Source: Treponema saccharophilum DSM 2985 (GTDB lineage: Bacteria; Spirochaetota; Spirochaetia; Treponematales; Treponemataceae). Taken from it: DNA of 64,000 nucleotides. The notes under the pieces were generated by a model that saw nothing but the letters and a program-made list of their open reading frames with translations, did not search any database and had not been told where the DNA came from. Position 1 is the stretch's first letter, and every line of letters starts with the position of its first letter. The DNA lies in assembly GCF_000255555.1 (NCBI RefSeq), contig NZ_AGRW01000047.1, positions 1-64,000 on the forward strand, written 5' to 3'. A program made the translations under genes and the position numbers. Below are positions 51,212 through 61,200 of this stretch, in pieces.

Positions 51212-52354
51212 TCACTTGTTTATCTGTTCCTTGATTTCATTCGCAACGTTGTCCATGTCTGGATAGATGAAATCTTCTGTAATGTTGAACCGTGCGAGTT
51301 CTTTTGTAATGTTTGGTTTTGCTTTTGGTGGAATGAGTGCGACCAATTGGTTTTCATTTTCGTCTTTGTAAAAAAGCCTATGCAAATCAAAAGGGTCTGT
51401 GTCGAAAATTTTATTTTTGTTTTCGTCTGAGTAGGGCTTGATTTTTGTAAATTCAAGCTCCCATGCGGCTTGGTCTTCTGAAAATAATTTGCTCCATTTT
51501 TTTGAGTTGATTAGATCAATAAAGCGTATTTCATCTTCATTCGAAAGTATAAAGTCCGTAAGTTCTTCGGCTTTTTCTTCATTCTTGTTAATTGACTTTA
51601 TCTCGCTCGCATTTATAAGAATAATCGCTCCCTGCTGATTTTTGATTCGCGGATTATTCTGCGGAACACGGACAATTACGGAACGACGAAGAATGTCTTT
51701 CAATGGAATATAGCTTTCATCTCGGTCGTAATTGTTGTCTTTTTTGTATTCCATTCCGAGTTGCCAAAGACTAAAATCGTTTTCCATAAAAGCAGTGCTT
51801 GCTATAATGCTCACCGTTGTGCTGGAAATCGACTTCAATTCTTTCGTCTCTCTAAAGACTGCTATTTCTCCCCAAGCGTCTAACTCTAATTGAGGATTCT
51901 TGTTGAACTTTTTCATTGGAGAGCATGCAAAATACAACGCCGCCAAAGGATTTTCCGTAATGTCCAATGCACGGGTCGGAAGTCCGAAGTGCTGCATCAA
52001 TATGAGTCTGTCCATATTGTTGACGCAAGAATCTATGTTCGTCGAAAAACGTCTTCTAAACGAATCAATCATTTTCAGCTCGTTTACAGGATTGATTCTG
52101 AGCGCACTTGAATTTATCAGGTAGTTTGCGTTTCCTTGTCCGCGGTAAAAAACAGGATTCTCGTAGCTTGTTTCAAGAGTTTCTATAAACTCGATATAGT
52201 CTTTTAAGGATGTAATGACTTTTGGCTTTACTCGCAGGTCGCCAACTTTTTTGACCGCTTCTATTCTTTTTTTGTCTGATTCTGAGTATTTCTTTTTGAA
52301 TGAGCCGTAGCCCTTCAATCGAAGAGCTTTTTCAAAATCCGTTTCCTTACGCAT
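51212..52354 (-). CDS. FRG-domain protein
   Basis: A 380-residue protein. The FRG (Phe-Arg-Gly) domain is clear: ENPVFYRGQGNANYLINSSALR, then LILMQHFGLPTRALDITENPLAALYFAC. The remaining 200 residues are alpha/beta with no recognised motif. FRG domains are predicted nucleic-acid- or NAD-handling modules found in phage-defence and phage genes. The activity is unknown. Its start overlaps the end of the upstream LRR gene by 8 bases, and 102 bases separate its stop from the radical SAM start. Confidence 0.85.
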   Translation of the reverse strand: MRKETDFEKALRLKGYGSFKKKYSESDKKRIEAVKKVGDLRVKPKVITSLKDYIEFIETLETSYENPVFYRGQGNANYLINSSALRINPVNELKMIDSFRRRFSTNIDSCVNNMDRLILMQHFGLPTRALDITENPLAALYFACSPMKKFNKNPQLELDAWGEIAVFRETKELKSISSTTVSIIASTAFMENDFSLWQLGMEYKKDNNYDRDESYIPLKDILRRSVIVRVPQNNPRIKNQQGAIILINASEIKSINKNEEKAEELTDFILSNEDEIRFIDLINSKKWSKLFSEDQAAWELEFTKIKPYSDENKNKIFDTDPFDLHRLFYKDENENQLVALIPPKAKPNITKELARFNITEDFIYPDMDNVANEIKEQINK

Positions 52355-52901
52355 TTATAAACCTGTAGCCATTTTCACGAGCGAATCGTTCAAGCTTAGA
52401 ATTCTGTTTCACGATAAAAGTAAGATTTTCAGGGCACTCCTCGAACGGATTTTCTGTAAATGAAATTTTATCACATTCACAGACGAAGGTACGCAGCGAT
52501 TCGCATCCTGAAAAAGCGTCTTTTTCTATTGTGAGTGTTTTGCAAGACGGCAAAATTACGGTTTGAAGATTTTTACAGCCAGAGAATGCCAATGTTTGAA
52601 TCGTAAAAGAATCAGAATTTAAAGAAACCGTAACCTCTTTAAGATTGTATATCTCATTTTCTGGAGCTTTTGATTCTGGAGTTTTTCCACAGCAAAAAAA
52701 TTTGAGAGATTCACTGTCCTCGAATGCCGATTTATTTATGCATTTAAGATTTTCATCAAAAAAAATGCTTTTTAAATCATTGGATGACGTAAAGGCGTTT
52801 TCGCAAACTGTTGTAATACCGTTTAAATGGACGCTCTCATTTTTATCTAATGTGGAAATGAAGTGGCTAAGTTTGTTTCCATTCTGTATGAATAGGGTCA
52901 T
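52347..52901 (-). CDS. cytoplasmic BspA-like leucine-rich-repeat protein
   Basis: A 184-residue protein with LRR_5 repeats (VCENAFTSSNDLKSIFFDENL, LAFSGCKNLQTVILPSC, DAFSGCESLRTFVCECDKI) and no signal peptide. The ATG at 52901 follows GAAGGAG; an upstream TTG lies inside that site. It is translationally coupled to the FRG gene, so the two probably work together. An LRR sensor with an FRG effector is suggestive of a recognition pair. Confidence 0.8.
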   Translation of the reverse strand: MTLFIQNGNKLSHFISTLDKNESVHLNGITTVCENAFTSSNDLKSIFFDENLKCINKSAFEDSESLKFFCCGKTPESKAPENEIYNLKEVTVSLNSDSFTIQTLAFSGCKNLQTVILPSCKTLTIEKDAFSGCESLRTFVCECDKISFTENPFEECPENLTFIVKQNSKLERFARENGYRFINA

Positions 52902-52962
52902 AAAAAATTTCTCCTTCAATGAATTTTATTTTCTCCGTAAAATTTGCTTTGACCTCAGCTTA

Positions 52963-53445
52963 TCAATCACGTAGTTCAGGATGCTTTAGAACTACCTTTT
53001 TCAAAGGCTCTCCAATATAGTTGTCAAGATTCCGAAGCAGATTCAAAGCTTTCTTGACTATGTCCTTGTCATCGATACTTAGATATGCATTTTTTGCTGT
53101 GTAGCGGATTCGTCTAAGTCCTTCGTCATCATACCAACTGGCAAATTCCAACAAAGGTGGCAACAAATCCTTTATCTCTTCAAAGTAATAGTTATCTTTT
53201 GTTTCCCAAAAATGGACTTCAAGTGACAAATGTGACATATCATCGGGGTGAAAGACAAATTCGTAGTGGCAACAGTCAATGCCAATCAACCCATCTTTTG
53301 TGCAAACGTAAATAAACTCGTCTTCATTATCGACCTCAAAGAAATCTCTGGTTGAATAGTCCGTCTCTTTTAGTGCTGCTTTGATTTTCGATAAAACTTC
53401 TCTTTGTCGTGTCATAGTTCGTCCGTAAAAAGTTGTAAAACGCAT
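52963..53445 (-). CDS. hypothetical protein
   Basis: A 160-residue acidic protein of unknown family; an internal ATG at 53415 is an alternative start. It has no signal or membrane segment. A central block, FIYVCTKDGLIGIDCCHYEFVFHPDDMSH, resembles a mixed alpha/beta fold. It lies 61 bases upstream of the LRR gene in the same direction and may lead that operon. Confidence 0.6.
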   Translation of the reverse strand: MRFTTFYGRTMTRQREVLSKIKAALKETDYSTRDFFEVDNEDEFIYVCTKDGLIGIDCCHYEFVFHPDDMSHLSLEVHFWETKDNYYFEEIKDLLPPLLEFASWYDDEGLRRIRYTAKNAYLSIDDKDIVKKALNLLRNLDNYIGEPLKKVVLKHPELRD

Positions 53446-53551
53446 AATTAGCCGTTCTGTATACCATAAGTAGCGTGTTTACTATTGATTATATCTTACA
53501 TAACTCGTGCGGTCAACGAGAATATCACCCTCTTTATGGCATTATTAAGTC

Positions 53552-53902
53552 ATGACATTTAGAGAGACTTTGCGGGAAGAAATTTCATATCAAGGAATTA
53601 CGCTCAAAGAATTAGCGGAAAAATCAGGCGTACCGAAGAGGACGCTTGAATCGTATGTTGATGCAAGGGCGCGGATTCCAACGGCGGAAAACGCCGTGAA
53701 AATCGCGAAATCTCTGAATGTGACAGTTGAATATTTGGTGACAGGGGTTGCTGAGCATTCTAATGTTTACGCAGAACTCTCAGAACTTCAGCAGACAATA
53801 AAAGAAATCCTCTCAATCCCGCATGAGCAGTTCAAGCCAATCCGCGAGATAATCCACAACACCGCCGATTTGTGCAGGAGCGCGGTCAGGCAAGGTAGAT
53901 AG
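53552..53902 (+). CDS. XRE-family helix-turn-helix regulator
   Basis: A 116-residue protein with an N-terminal Cro/C1 HTH: ITLKELAEKSGVPKRTLESYVDARARIPT, then AVKIAKSLNVTVEYLVTG. The C-terminal 45 residues are helical. It is divergent from the minus-strand operon at 53445 with 106 bases between starts, so it may control the FRG/LRR/radical SAM locus. Confidence 0.88.
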   Translation: MTFRETLREEISYQGITLKELAEKSGVPKRTLESYVDARARIPTAENAVKIAKSLNVTVEYLVTGVAEHSNVYAELSELQQTIKEILSIPHEQFKPIREIIHNTADLCRSAVRQGR

Positions 53903-54421
53903 AGTCCTTCGGTAAGTGATTTTGACTTTGCGGCAGCAGCGTGAAGTCCGCAGAAACCGCGCCCGCCAATGCACGGCGCTCACCACTTATATGAACAAAG
54001 ACCAACAGAATGCACATACTTGCCTTTCCAAAAGTTTCCGCAAGCCTTACAGAATTCTTCTACAAGCCTTACAGAATTCTTCCACACGCCTTACAGCATC
54101 CTTCTACACGCCTTACAGAATTCTTCCACAAGACGTGCAGGAATATTCATAAACAGGTACCATTGCGGCGGTCATAGCTTAAATCTTTCGAAAAGCAGCG
54201 CAACGAATATCAATTAGCTGGCATTCCGAGCTTGTTAAAGTAGATATGTCCGAATTTGCGATAACGAATCTATCGAACAGGTCTAATTTCCGGATTTTGC
54301 AAGAGCTCCCGTTCCTGAAACCGTTCCTATTTGTAAAGAAGATTTTACATCCGGGCGCGCGTTTTTCGCGTATAATCGGCGTGTTCCTTGGCGGATTTCA
54401 GGGAACGGCGAAGGGATTTTT
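53903..54421. other. gene-free stretch with repeats and a GC boundary
   Basis: No convincing gene. It holds the 22-bp tandem array at 54041-54150, a half copy of the dispersed palindrome (ATTCCGAGCTTG) at 54223-54236, and a TATAAT at 54371-54376 that may serve the following gene. Composition changes from AT-rich to GC-rich at about 54350. Open frames across the array (53916-54152 and 53969-54217) look like artefacts of the repeat. Confidence 0.6.
54041..54150. repeat. 22-bp tandem repeat, five units
   Basis: Units CAAGCCTTACAGAATTCTTC plus two bases start at 54041, 54063, 54085, 54107 and 54129. Units 1, 2 and 4 differ by one or two bases, unit 3 by a few more, and unit 5 is degenerate. Each unit contains GAATTC, or a variant. 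It is too short-spaced for a CRISPR. Confidence 0.9.
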
Positions 54422-55048
54422 ATGGAAAAAACAGCATTGTACAGCATATCTTCCGGGGTTTTCCTCCTCGGGACAAGGAGCGGCGACGGCTCGAAAATAA
54501 ACGGATGCATTACGAACACGTGCTTCCAGACGGCGAGCAATCCGACACGGCTCGCGGTTTCCGTCATAAAGCAGAACCTCACGTGCCGGATGATTCAGGA
54601 AAGCGGCGTTTTCGCGCTCTCCGTCCTCGACGACTCATGCTCGTTCGGGACAATCAGCCGGTTCGGCTACCAGAGCGGGCGGGACGCGGACAAATTCAGC
54701 GGCGCGGAATATGCGCTCGGCGCGAACGGATGCCCGTTCCTTCTTTCCGAAACGTGCGCCGTGCTCGAGTGCCGCGTCCTCAACGAAATCAATCTCGAAA
54801 GCCATGTCCTTTTCGTCGCGGAAGTCTGCGACGCGGTGACGACAGGAAAAAACGCGCCGCTCACGTATGCGCGCTACCAGGCGGAGGTGAAGCCGAAAAG
54901 GGAAGGCAAGGCGGAAGGCGAAAAAACGATAGTCGGCTGGCGGTGCAGAATCTGCGGCTACGAATTCAAGAAGCCCGAGCTTCCGCCCGGTTTCGAGTGC
55001 CCGATTTGCAGCCACACGGCGGAGGATTTCGAGCCGATTTACGGGTGA
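54422..55048 (+). CDS. flavin reductase-rubredoxin fusion (high-molecular-weight rubredoxin type)
   Basis: A 208-residue protein. Residues 1-150 are a flavin-reductase-like FMN domain (YSISSGVFLLGTRSGDGSKI, NGCITNTCFQTASNPTRLAVSV). Residues about 165-208 form a rubredoxin knuckle: WRCRICGYEF and FECPICSHTAEDFEPIYG, with two CxxC pairs for one iron. The order matches Hrb proteins, which pass electrons to flavodiiron proteins to reduce oxygen or nitric oxide. No flavodiiron gene lies nearby in the window. AAGGGA precedes the ATG. Confidence 0.9.
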   Translation: MEKTALYSISSGVFLLGTRSGDGSKINGCITNTCFQTASNPTRLAVSVIKQNLTCRMIQESGVFALSVLDDSCSFGTISRFGYQSGRDADKFSGAEYALGANGCPFLLSETCAVLECRVLNEINLESHVLFVAEVCDAVTTGKNAPLTYARYQAEVKPKREGKAEGEKTIVGWRCRICGYEFKKPELPPGFECPICSHTAEDFEPIYG

Positions 55049-55285
55049 CGCGTTTTCCGGCTCCGAACGGTTCCGCAATTGCCGGAAAAAACGGCGTTTC
55101 ATGGATTGATGGGAGCCTGCCCGAAACAATCGGCGGGTTCCGTATAGATTTCTTCCCGCATTGGAAATAGAATAGCGGCAACGTTCTTTTGAAAGGATGA
55201 AAACGCATGAAAAAGGCGCCTCCATGGGAAAACAGTTTTCCCCGCGGCTTTCAGGAAAAGGCGGGAGGGCGCGAAGGTTTGTCGA

Positions 55286-56689
55286 ATGCAGTACGAAAAA
55301 AAATCAAACGAAACGGAAAAAAGCGCGGGGCTTTTCGCGACGGCGCATTTTTACAGGGGTGCTCTCGCCATCGCGCTGCCGATTATGATGCAGCAGCTGA
55401 TTCAGAGCATGGTCTCGCTCATCGACAACTTCATGGTGTCGGGGCTGGGCGACATCCCCATGGCGGGCGTCAATGTGTCGGGGCAGGTTCTCTTCGTGTT
55501 CATGGTTTTCGTGAACACGATATGCATGTCCGGCGGGATTTTCATGACGCAGTTCTTCGGCGCGAAGGACATCGAACGGATGAGGCAGGCGTTCCGCTTC
55601 AAGCTCGTGATGGGGCTTGTCGCGGCTGTGCCGTATTTCCTCGTATGCGTCGTCTTCCCGCGGGAAATCCTCTCGCTCATGCTCATCGGGAACACGCAGG
55701 CGCCGGAAATCCTGGACGAAGGCGTCAGCTACATCCGAATCATGTTCTTCATGGGGATTCCGATGACGGTCTCGATGTGCATCGCAAGCTCGCTGCGCGA
55801 CATGGGGCAGGTCAAATTTCCGCTTGTCGTGACCGTCGTCGCGACGATGACGAACACGATTTTCAATTATCTCCTCATCTACGGGAATTTCGGCTTCCCC
55901 AGGCTCGGCGTGCGGGGCGCGGCTATCGCGACGGTAATCGCGCGCGCTGTCGAACTCGCGATTTTCGCCGCGATGTACCTGAAAAAAAAGCCGGAATTCT
56001 ATTTCCGGGTCGCGGAATTCCTTCGCATTGACTGGAGGCTTTTCAGGGAAATCCTCAGGAAGGGCGCGATGGTCCTTTTCTGCGAGATGGTCTGGGTCTC
56101 GTCGGAGACGATTACGACGGCAATCTACAACGGGCGCGGGGGCGCGGACGTAGTTTCGGGGATGGCGTCGAGCTTTGCCATCGCGAATTTGTTCTTCATC
56201 GCGTTCGGCGGAATCTACAACACGACGGGCGTCATAATGGGGAAAACGCTCGGCGGTGGGAACCTTGAAAAGGCGCGGAAGGAGAAGACGTGGCTTCTTT
56301 CGGGGGCGGCCGTGTTCGGCATTTTCATGATGTTCTTCGGGTTCGCGACGACGCTCGTCATCCCTCTCGTTTTCGGGCGGCTCAGCGAAAGCGCGCTTTC
56401 GATTTGCCGGAGCATGGTCGTCATAATGTCGTTCTTCATGCCGGTGTGGGTATTCATGAACTCGCAGCAGGCAATCGCGCGCTCGGGAGGGGACACGGCG
56501 ATGGGGGCGTACACGGACGCGACGCTCACGATTTTCGTGATGATTCCGCTCGTGTTCTTCCTCGGGCTGAAAACGGGAACGGGGCCCGTCCATATGTTCC
56601 TGTTCGTCAAGCTGCTCGACCTCGTGAAGGTCGTCGTGTTCCACATCTGGCTGAAAAAGGAGCGTTGGCTCAAAAACCTCACGAAATAG
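55286..56689 (+). CDS. MATE-family efflux transporter
   Basis: A 467-residue transporter with 12 helices. IALPIMMQQLIQSMVSLIDNFMVSGLGD, then GGIFMTQFFGAKDIERMRQAFRFKL, match the first half. The second half mirrors it (EMVWVSSETITTAIYNGRGGADVVSGM). It exports cationic drugs or metabolites using sodium or proton gradients. The next gene, a small kinase, starts 12 bases after the stop. The 237 bases before it hold no clear gene. Confidence 0.92.
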   Translation: MQYEKKSNETEKSAGLFATAHFYRGALAIALPIMMQQLIQSMVSLIDNFMVSGLGDIPMAGVNVSGQVLFVFMVFVNTICMSGGIFMTQFFGAKDIERMRQAFRFKLVMGLVAAVPYFLVCVVFPREILSLMLIGNTQAPEILDEGVSYIRIMFFMGIPMTVSMCIASSLRDMGQVKFPLVVTVVATMTNTIFNYLLIYGNFGFPRLGVRGAAIATVIARAVELAIFAAMYLKKKPEFYFRVAEFLRIDWRLFREILRKGAMVLFCEMVWVSSETITTAIYNGRGGADVVSGMASSFAIANLFFIAFGGIYNTTGVIMGKTLGGGNLEKARKEKTWLLSGAAVFGIFMMFFGFATTLVIPLVFGRLSESALSICRSMVVIMSFFMPVWVFMNSQQAIARSGGDTAMGAYTDATLTIFVMIPLVFFLGLKTGTGPVHMFLFVKLLDLVKVVVFHIWLKKERWLKNLTK

Positions 56690-56701
56690 GAGCGCGGAAA
56701 A

Positions 56702-57244
56702 ATGGAAGGCGGCGAAAAAATCAGCGTGAACGGGACGGAATTCGATGTCGTCAGGCTTCTCGGGAAGGGGAAGGGCGGCTACTCGTACCTTTCGGAGCGG
56801 GGCGGGAACCTTTTCGTGGTGAAGCAGATTCATCACGAGCCGTGCGCCTACTACACGTTCGGGAACAAAATCGAGTCGGAGCGGCGCGACTACGGTCGTC
56901 TCATCGGCGCGGGAATTCCGGTGCCGAAAATGCTCGACATCGACGTGCAGAACGAGCGGATACTGAAGGAATATATAGAAGGAAAAACGATTTTCGAGCT
57001 CGTGAAGGACGACCGCATGGAGGGCTGCTACATCGACCTCGTCAGGAAAATGGCGGAGAAGTCGAGGAATGCCGGAATGAACATCGACTATTTCCCGACG
57101 AATTTCGTCGTCCGGGAAAACGAGCTTTTCTACATCGACTACGAATGCAACGACTACATGGACGAGCGGAATTTCGAGAACCGGGGAATCAAATGCTGGT
57201 CGAAAACGGACGAATTCATGGAATACGTTTCCGAGCACAAGTAA
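56702..57244 (+). CDS. compact protein-kinase-like protein (Bud32/lipid-A-kinase fold)
   Basis: A 180-residue kinase fold reduced to its core. A glycine loop LLGKGKGGYSYL, the ATP-anchoring Lys in LFVVKQIHHEP, a catalytic loop NIDYFPTNFVV (Asp and Asn kept, but no HRD His) and a metal Asp in FYIDYECNDYMD are all present. It is typical of small Bud32- or RIO-like kinases. The substrate is unknown. It lies between the MATE gene and the reductase gene in one run of genes. Confidence 0.75.
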   Translation: MEGGEKISVNGTEFDVVRLLGKGKGGYSYLSERGGNLFVVKQIHHEPCAYYTFGNKIESERRDYGRLIGAGIPVPKMLDIDVQNERILKEYIEGKTIFELVKDDRMEGCYIDLVRKMAEKSRNAGMNIDYFPTNFVVRENELFYIDYECNDYMDERNFENRGIKCWSKTDEFMEYVSEHK

Positions 57245-57290
57245 AACGAGCGCATTTTTGCGGAATCGGGCAGAACAAACGGAGGGTTTT

Positions 57291-58205
57291 ATGGAAATAC
57301 GGAAAGTTGCCGTCGTCGGCGTCGGCGCGGTCGGGGCTGTGCTCGCGTCAAAGCTGAGTGATTTTCTCGGGAAGGAGAACGTGCAGTGCATCGCGGACGG
57401 GGAGCGTCTCGAGCGGTACCGGAGGGACGGGATTTTCCTCAACGGAAAAAAGCTCGACCTGACCTTCGTCGCGAGCGCCGACGCGGATGAAGCCGGGCTT
57501 GTCATCATCGCGACGAAGAACGGCCAGCTCGGCGAGGCGATTCCGATGGTGCGGCGCGCCGTCGGAAGGAACACGATGATTCTTTCCGTGCTGAACGGAA
57601 TCCAGAGCGAGCGGGAAATCGCGGACGCATACGGGAAAGACCGCGTCCTCTACGGGTTCGTCATAAGCCTCAATTCAATCCACGAGGGAAGGAACATCGA
57701 GTGCACGGATTTCGGGACGGTCGTGTTCGGAGAGGAGGACAACGCGCGGACGGAGCGGACGGACGCGCTTTCGCACCTGCTCGAAAATTCCGGGATGAGG
57801 TTCAGCAATCCCGATGACATACATCTCGCGCAGTGGCGGAAATTCCTCATAAACACGGTCTTCAACACGATATCGGCGCTCACGCGCTCGCCATACGGCG
57901 CGTTCCGGTTCGAGCCGCAGCGGAACCTCGCGCGCGCTGCAGGAAAGGAGGTCGTCGCCGTCGCGAACGCGGAGGGAATCGCGCTGAGCGAGAGCATGGT
58001 CGAGGACGCGATAGAGATGATGTGCGGACACGACCCGCACGGGAAGACGAGCATGCTGCAGGACATGGAGGCAGGGCGGAAGTCGGAGAACGGCTGGTTC
58101 TGCGGGACAATCGCGCGGCTGGCTCGGCGGCACGGAATCCCGACGCCGCTCTGCGATTTCCTGTGGAACCTTGTCGAGGCGTCGGAGCTGGCGCGGACAA
58201 TCTGA
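57291..58205 (+). CDS. ketopantoate reductase-family enzyme (PanE/ApbA)
   Basis: A 304-residue protein starting at 57291 with GGAGGG upstream. The Rossmann loop VAVVGVGAVGAVLASKL binds NADPH. IIATKNGQLGEAI, ILSVLNGIQSE, then WRKFLINTVFNTISALTRSPYG (the active-site Lys and Asn region) and KTSMLQDMEAGRKSE, are the family motifs. It would reduce 2-dehydropantoate for coenzyme A synthesis, though several paralogues act on other 2-keto acids and no pan gene is nearby. Confidence 0.88.
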   Translation: MEIRKVAVVGVGAVGAVLASKLSDFLGKENVQCIADGERLERYRRDGIFLNGKKLDLTFVASADADEAGLVIIATKNGQLGEAIPMVRRAVGRNTMILSVLNGIQSEREIADAYGKDRVLYGFVISLNSIHEGRNIECTDFGTVVFGEEDNARTERTDALSHLLENSGMRFSNPDDIHLAQWRKFLINTVFNTISALTRSPYGAFRFEPQRNLARAAGKEVVAVANAEGIALSESMVEDAIEMMCGHDPHGKTSMLQDMEAGRKSENGWFCGTIARLARRHGIPTPLCDFLWNLVEASELARTI

Positions 58206-58248
58206 CGTTTTTCCTGCACGACGGGACGCTTTTGCGGAGGTATTTTTC

Positions 58249-61200
58249 ATGAAAACAAAAACGAGATACAGCTCATGCATACGATTGGCATGCAGCCTTG
58301 CGATGATTATTTCGTCATGCGCATCGCAAAAAACTTCCGTTGCGGCAGGGCAAAAAGCGGGGGCTCTTCCGGCTGGCAGCACGTCCTTCTTCGTGAAATC
58401 GGTCATGCCTGACGGGGAAATTTCCTCGTCGGTCGTCCACCCGTCCATCCAGGTCCTTTTTTCCGAGCCCGTCGTCGCGCTCTCGAAGCTCGGCGAGCCG
58501 ATGACGGAATGCGAAACCGTGACGATAACGCCGAAACTCGACGGCGTCTTCCGGTGGTACGGGACATCGCTTCTGAGCTTCGACTGCGCGGACAGGCTCA
58601 TCCCGCAGAAGGAATACACGGTCGAGATAAACCCGGCGGCACGAAGCGTCGGCGGGACGCCGCTTTGCGGGGCAGTTTCGTTCTCGTTCAGGACGGAGGA
58701 GCTCCGGATTACCGGAATCGAGCCGGGGTTTTCCGCGGAAAAGAAGCCCGTCCCGTATTTCTCCGCAGGCGATGTTCCGCCCGAGTTCGCGCGTGAAATC
58801 GCCGTGACGTTCTCCAATTCTGTGAACCACAAAGTCGTTTCGAAAAGCATAAGAATCGCCTCGAAAAAAAAGGGCGCGGAAAAGGAATTCCACTTCTCGT
58901 GCAGGAAAATCGACGGCAGGAAAATCCTCCTCTCGGTGAAGGAGCCGCTCCCCGTCGACAGCGAAATTTCCGTCGTCCTCGAAAAAGGCGCGCGTCCCGA
59001 CAAAGGCTGCATCGAGACAAGCGCCGAACAGACGCTCGCATTCCACACGCTCCGCCCGCTTTCGGTGACCGACTCATACGCGCCGTGCGAGGGCGAGCTC
59101 GTCATCCTTTTCAACCATAATCTGATGAAGGGGACGGAGCGCGGCGCAATCGGCTCGATATCGTTCTCTCCCGCGATGGAAATGCGCGAGGGCTCCGTCG
59201 AGGCAAGAGGAAAATCACTTCGGATAACGGGGATACCGGCAAAAGCCGGCGAGTCGTACTCGTTCGAGATTGCCGAAGGCGGCGTCACGGACGTCTGGAA
59301 ACAGGGGCTTCCGAAAACGGTGCGGAAGAAGATAACGGTGCCGCCCGCAGAAACGACGGTCTCGTTCAAATCGTACGGTCCGTCCGTCATCGAGGCGGCG
59401 TTCGAGCCGAGGTTCTCGTTCGCGTTCGTGAACATCGGGAAGGGCTCGTCGTACTCGCTTACGGCGCTGACCGGAAAGAAGGCGGGGATGAAGGAGACGT
59501 TCCTGCTCGACGGCGACATCGAGGGAAACGGGAACAGGCGCGTCGTGAAATCTATCGAGCTTGCGCCGTTCCTCGACGCGGCAGGCGGACGTTTTTACGG
59601 CGCGGTGGAATTCGAAAATTCGGTTTTTGTTGGCGGCGTGAGGAAGGACGAATACGAGGAGAACCGGTTCATGCAGATTACCGATTTGGGCGCCGTCGTC
59701 CATTTGTCGGAGAATGGGCTTTCCGTCCTCGTCACGAGCCTCTCGTCGGGAAAACCCGTCCGCGATGCGCTCGTCCGCATAAAATCCGTTGTCGAACCGG
59801 CGCACCGCCTAGACGACGTGCGCGCCATACTTTCCGGGAACGGGACGGAGATTGCGCGCGCAAAAACGGACGATGAGGGGCTCTCGTCCGTCCGTTTCTC
59901 CGTGCCCGACGGGCAGAAGGCGTACGCGGAGATTACCGCGGGCGCCGACAGGCTCGTCGTGTTCCTCGACTCATGGCAGGTCACGCGCCTCCTCTCGGGC
60001 AAAAAAAAATCAGCAACCGCCGTCCCGATGGTTTTCTGCGACAGGGGAGTGTACAAGCCCGGCGAGACCGTGACGTGCAAAATCATCGACAGGACGCTTT
60101 CGCGCGGAGAATACTCGACGTATACGGGCGGATTCGAACTGTCGTTCGCGTCCGGCTACGGGAAGAAAAGGACGGTGTTCGCCACGGAGCGCGGAACGAT
60201 GAGCGCAAACGGAACTGCCGACGGAAAATGGAAGATTCCCGCAGACGCCGCGCCGGGGACATACGGAATCGAATACAAGCGCGACGACGGGATGTCGTTC
60301 ACGCAGGAAATAGAAGTCCAGTTTTTCGAGCGGCTGAGATTCCAGTCCGCCGCGGAAATTCCCGACATGGCGTTCGTGAGGGGCGACACCGTCCAGGCAA
60401 CCGTGTCCGCGTCGTATCTCGGCGGCGGCGCGCTTTCTGGAGCGGCGGCGCGGGCAGAATGGGGCAGGCGGCGGACGACATTCTCCGCCGATGTCGGAAT
60501 AGACGGCTGTGTTTTCGGAAGGAGCGGCCGGAACGGATTCTTCATGGACGATGAGGATTATTTCTCGGATGAAAGCGAGTCGAGGCTCGGCCAGGACGGC
60601 ACTGCGCGCTTCTCCGTAAAAGCCGACGGCGGCATCGAGGGCGCGCCCTATGTCTATTCCGTGCAGGCATTGGTCACGGATGCCGGAAACCAGATGATTG
60701 CGTCGTCTTCGAGCGCGACCGTCCATCCGGCGTCGTTCTACATAGGGCTTTTCCCAAAAAACGGAAACGGCTGGCTCAAAAAAGGCGAGAAAACCTCGTT
60801 CGGCTTCTTCCCGATTTCCTGCGACAAAAACACGGACTGCGGGGAGCTTGTCGGCGCAAAGAAATCCGTTTCATGGAAAATACTCAGGAAGACATTCGTC
60901 AGGATGACGGAAACCGACGATTTCGGGTTCGAGAAAAGCCGCTGGGTTGAGAAGATTTCCGAAGAATGCTCTGGAACCGGAAAACTTTCGGGAACGTCGG
61001 CGGGAAACCCCGGCTCGATTTCGTTCACGCCGGCCGAGGGCGGAAACTATCTGCTTTCGGCGGAGACGCGCGACGGTGGCGGAAGGAAAGTCATCACGGA
61101 GCTGCCGTTCTTCGTGCCAGGGGGAGACGGTGGCGGCTGGCGCGAAGAAGGATTCGGGATGACGTCGATGACGGACAAGAAAATGTACAGGCCCGGCGAG

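Noticed and set aside
54041-54150. CRISPR array.
   Set aside because: Units are contiguous 22-mers without unique spacers, and no cas genes are present.
53916-54217. Two overlapping plus-strand ORFs across the 22-bp repeat.
   Set aside because: They arise because 22 is not a multiple of three and the repeat lacks stops; no RBS and no protein-like composition.
55304-57574. 756-residue minus-strand ORF opposite the MATE, kinase and reductase genes.
   Set aside because: It is a shadow of GC-rich codons, very rich in Arg and His, and the plus-strand genes have recognisable families.
57675-59519. 614-residue minus-strand ORF.
   Set aside because: It lies antisense to the reductase and alpha-2-macroglobulin genes and shows no family features.
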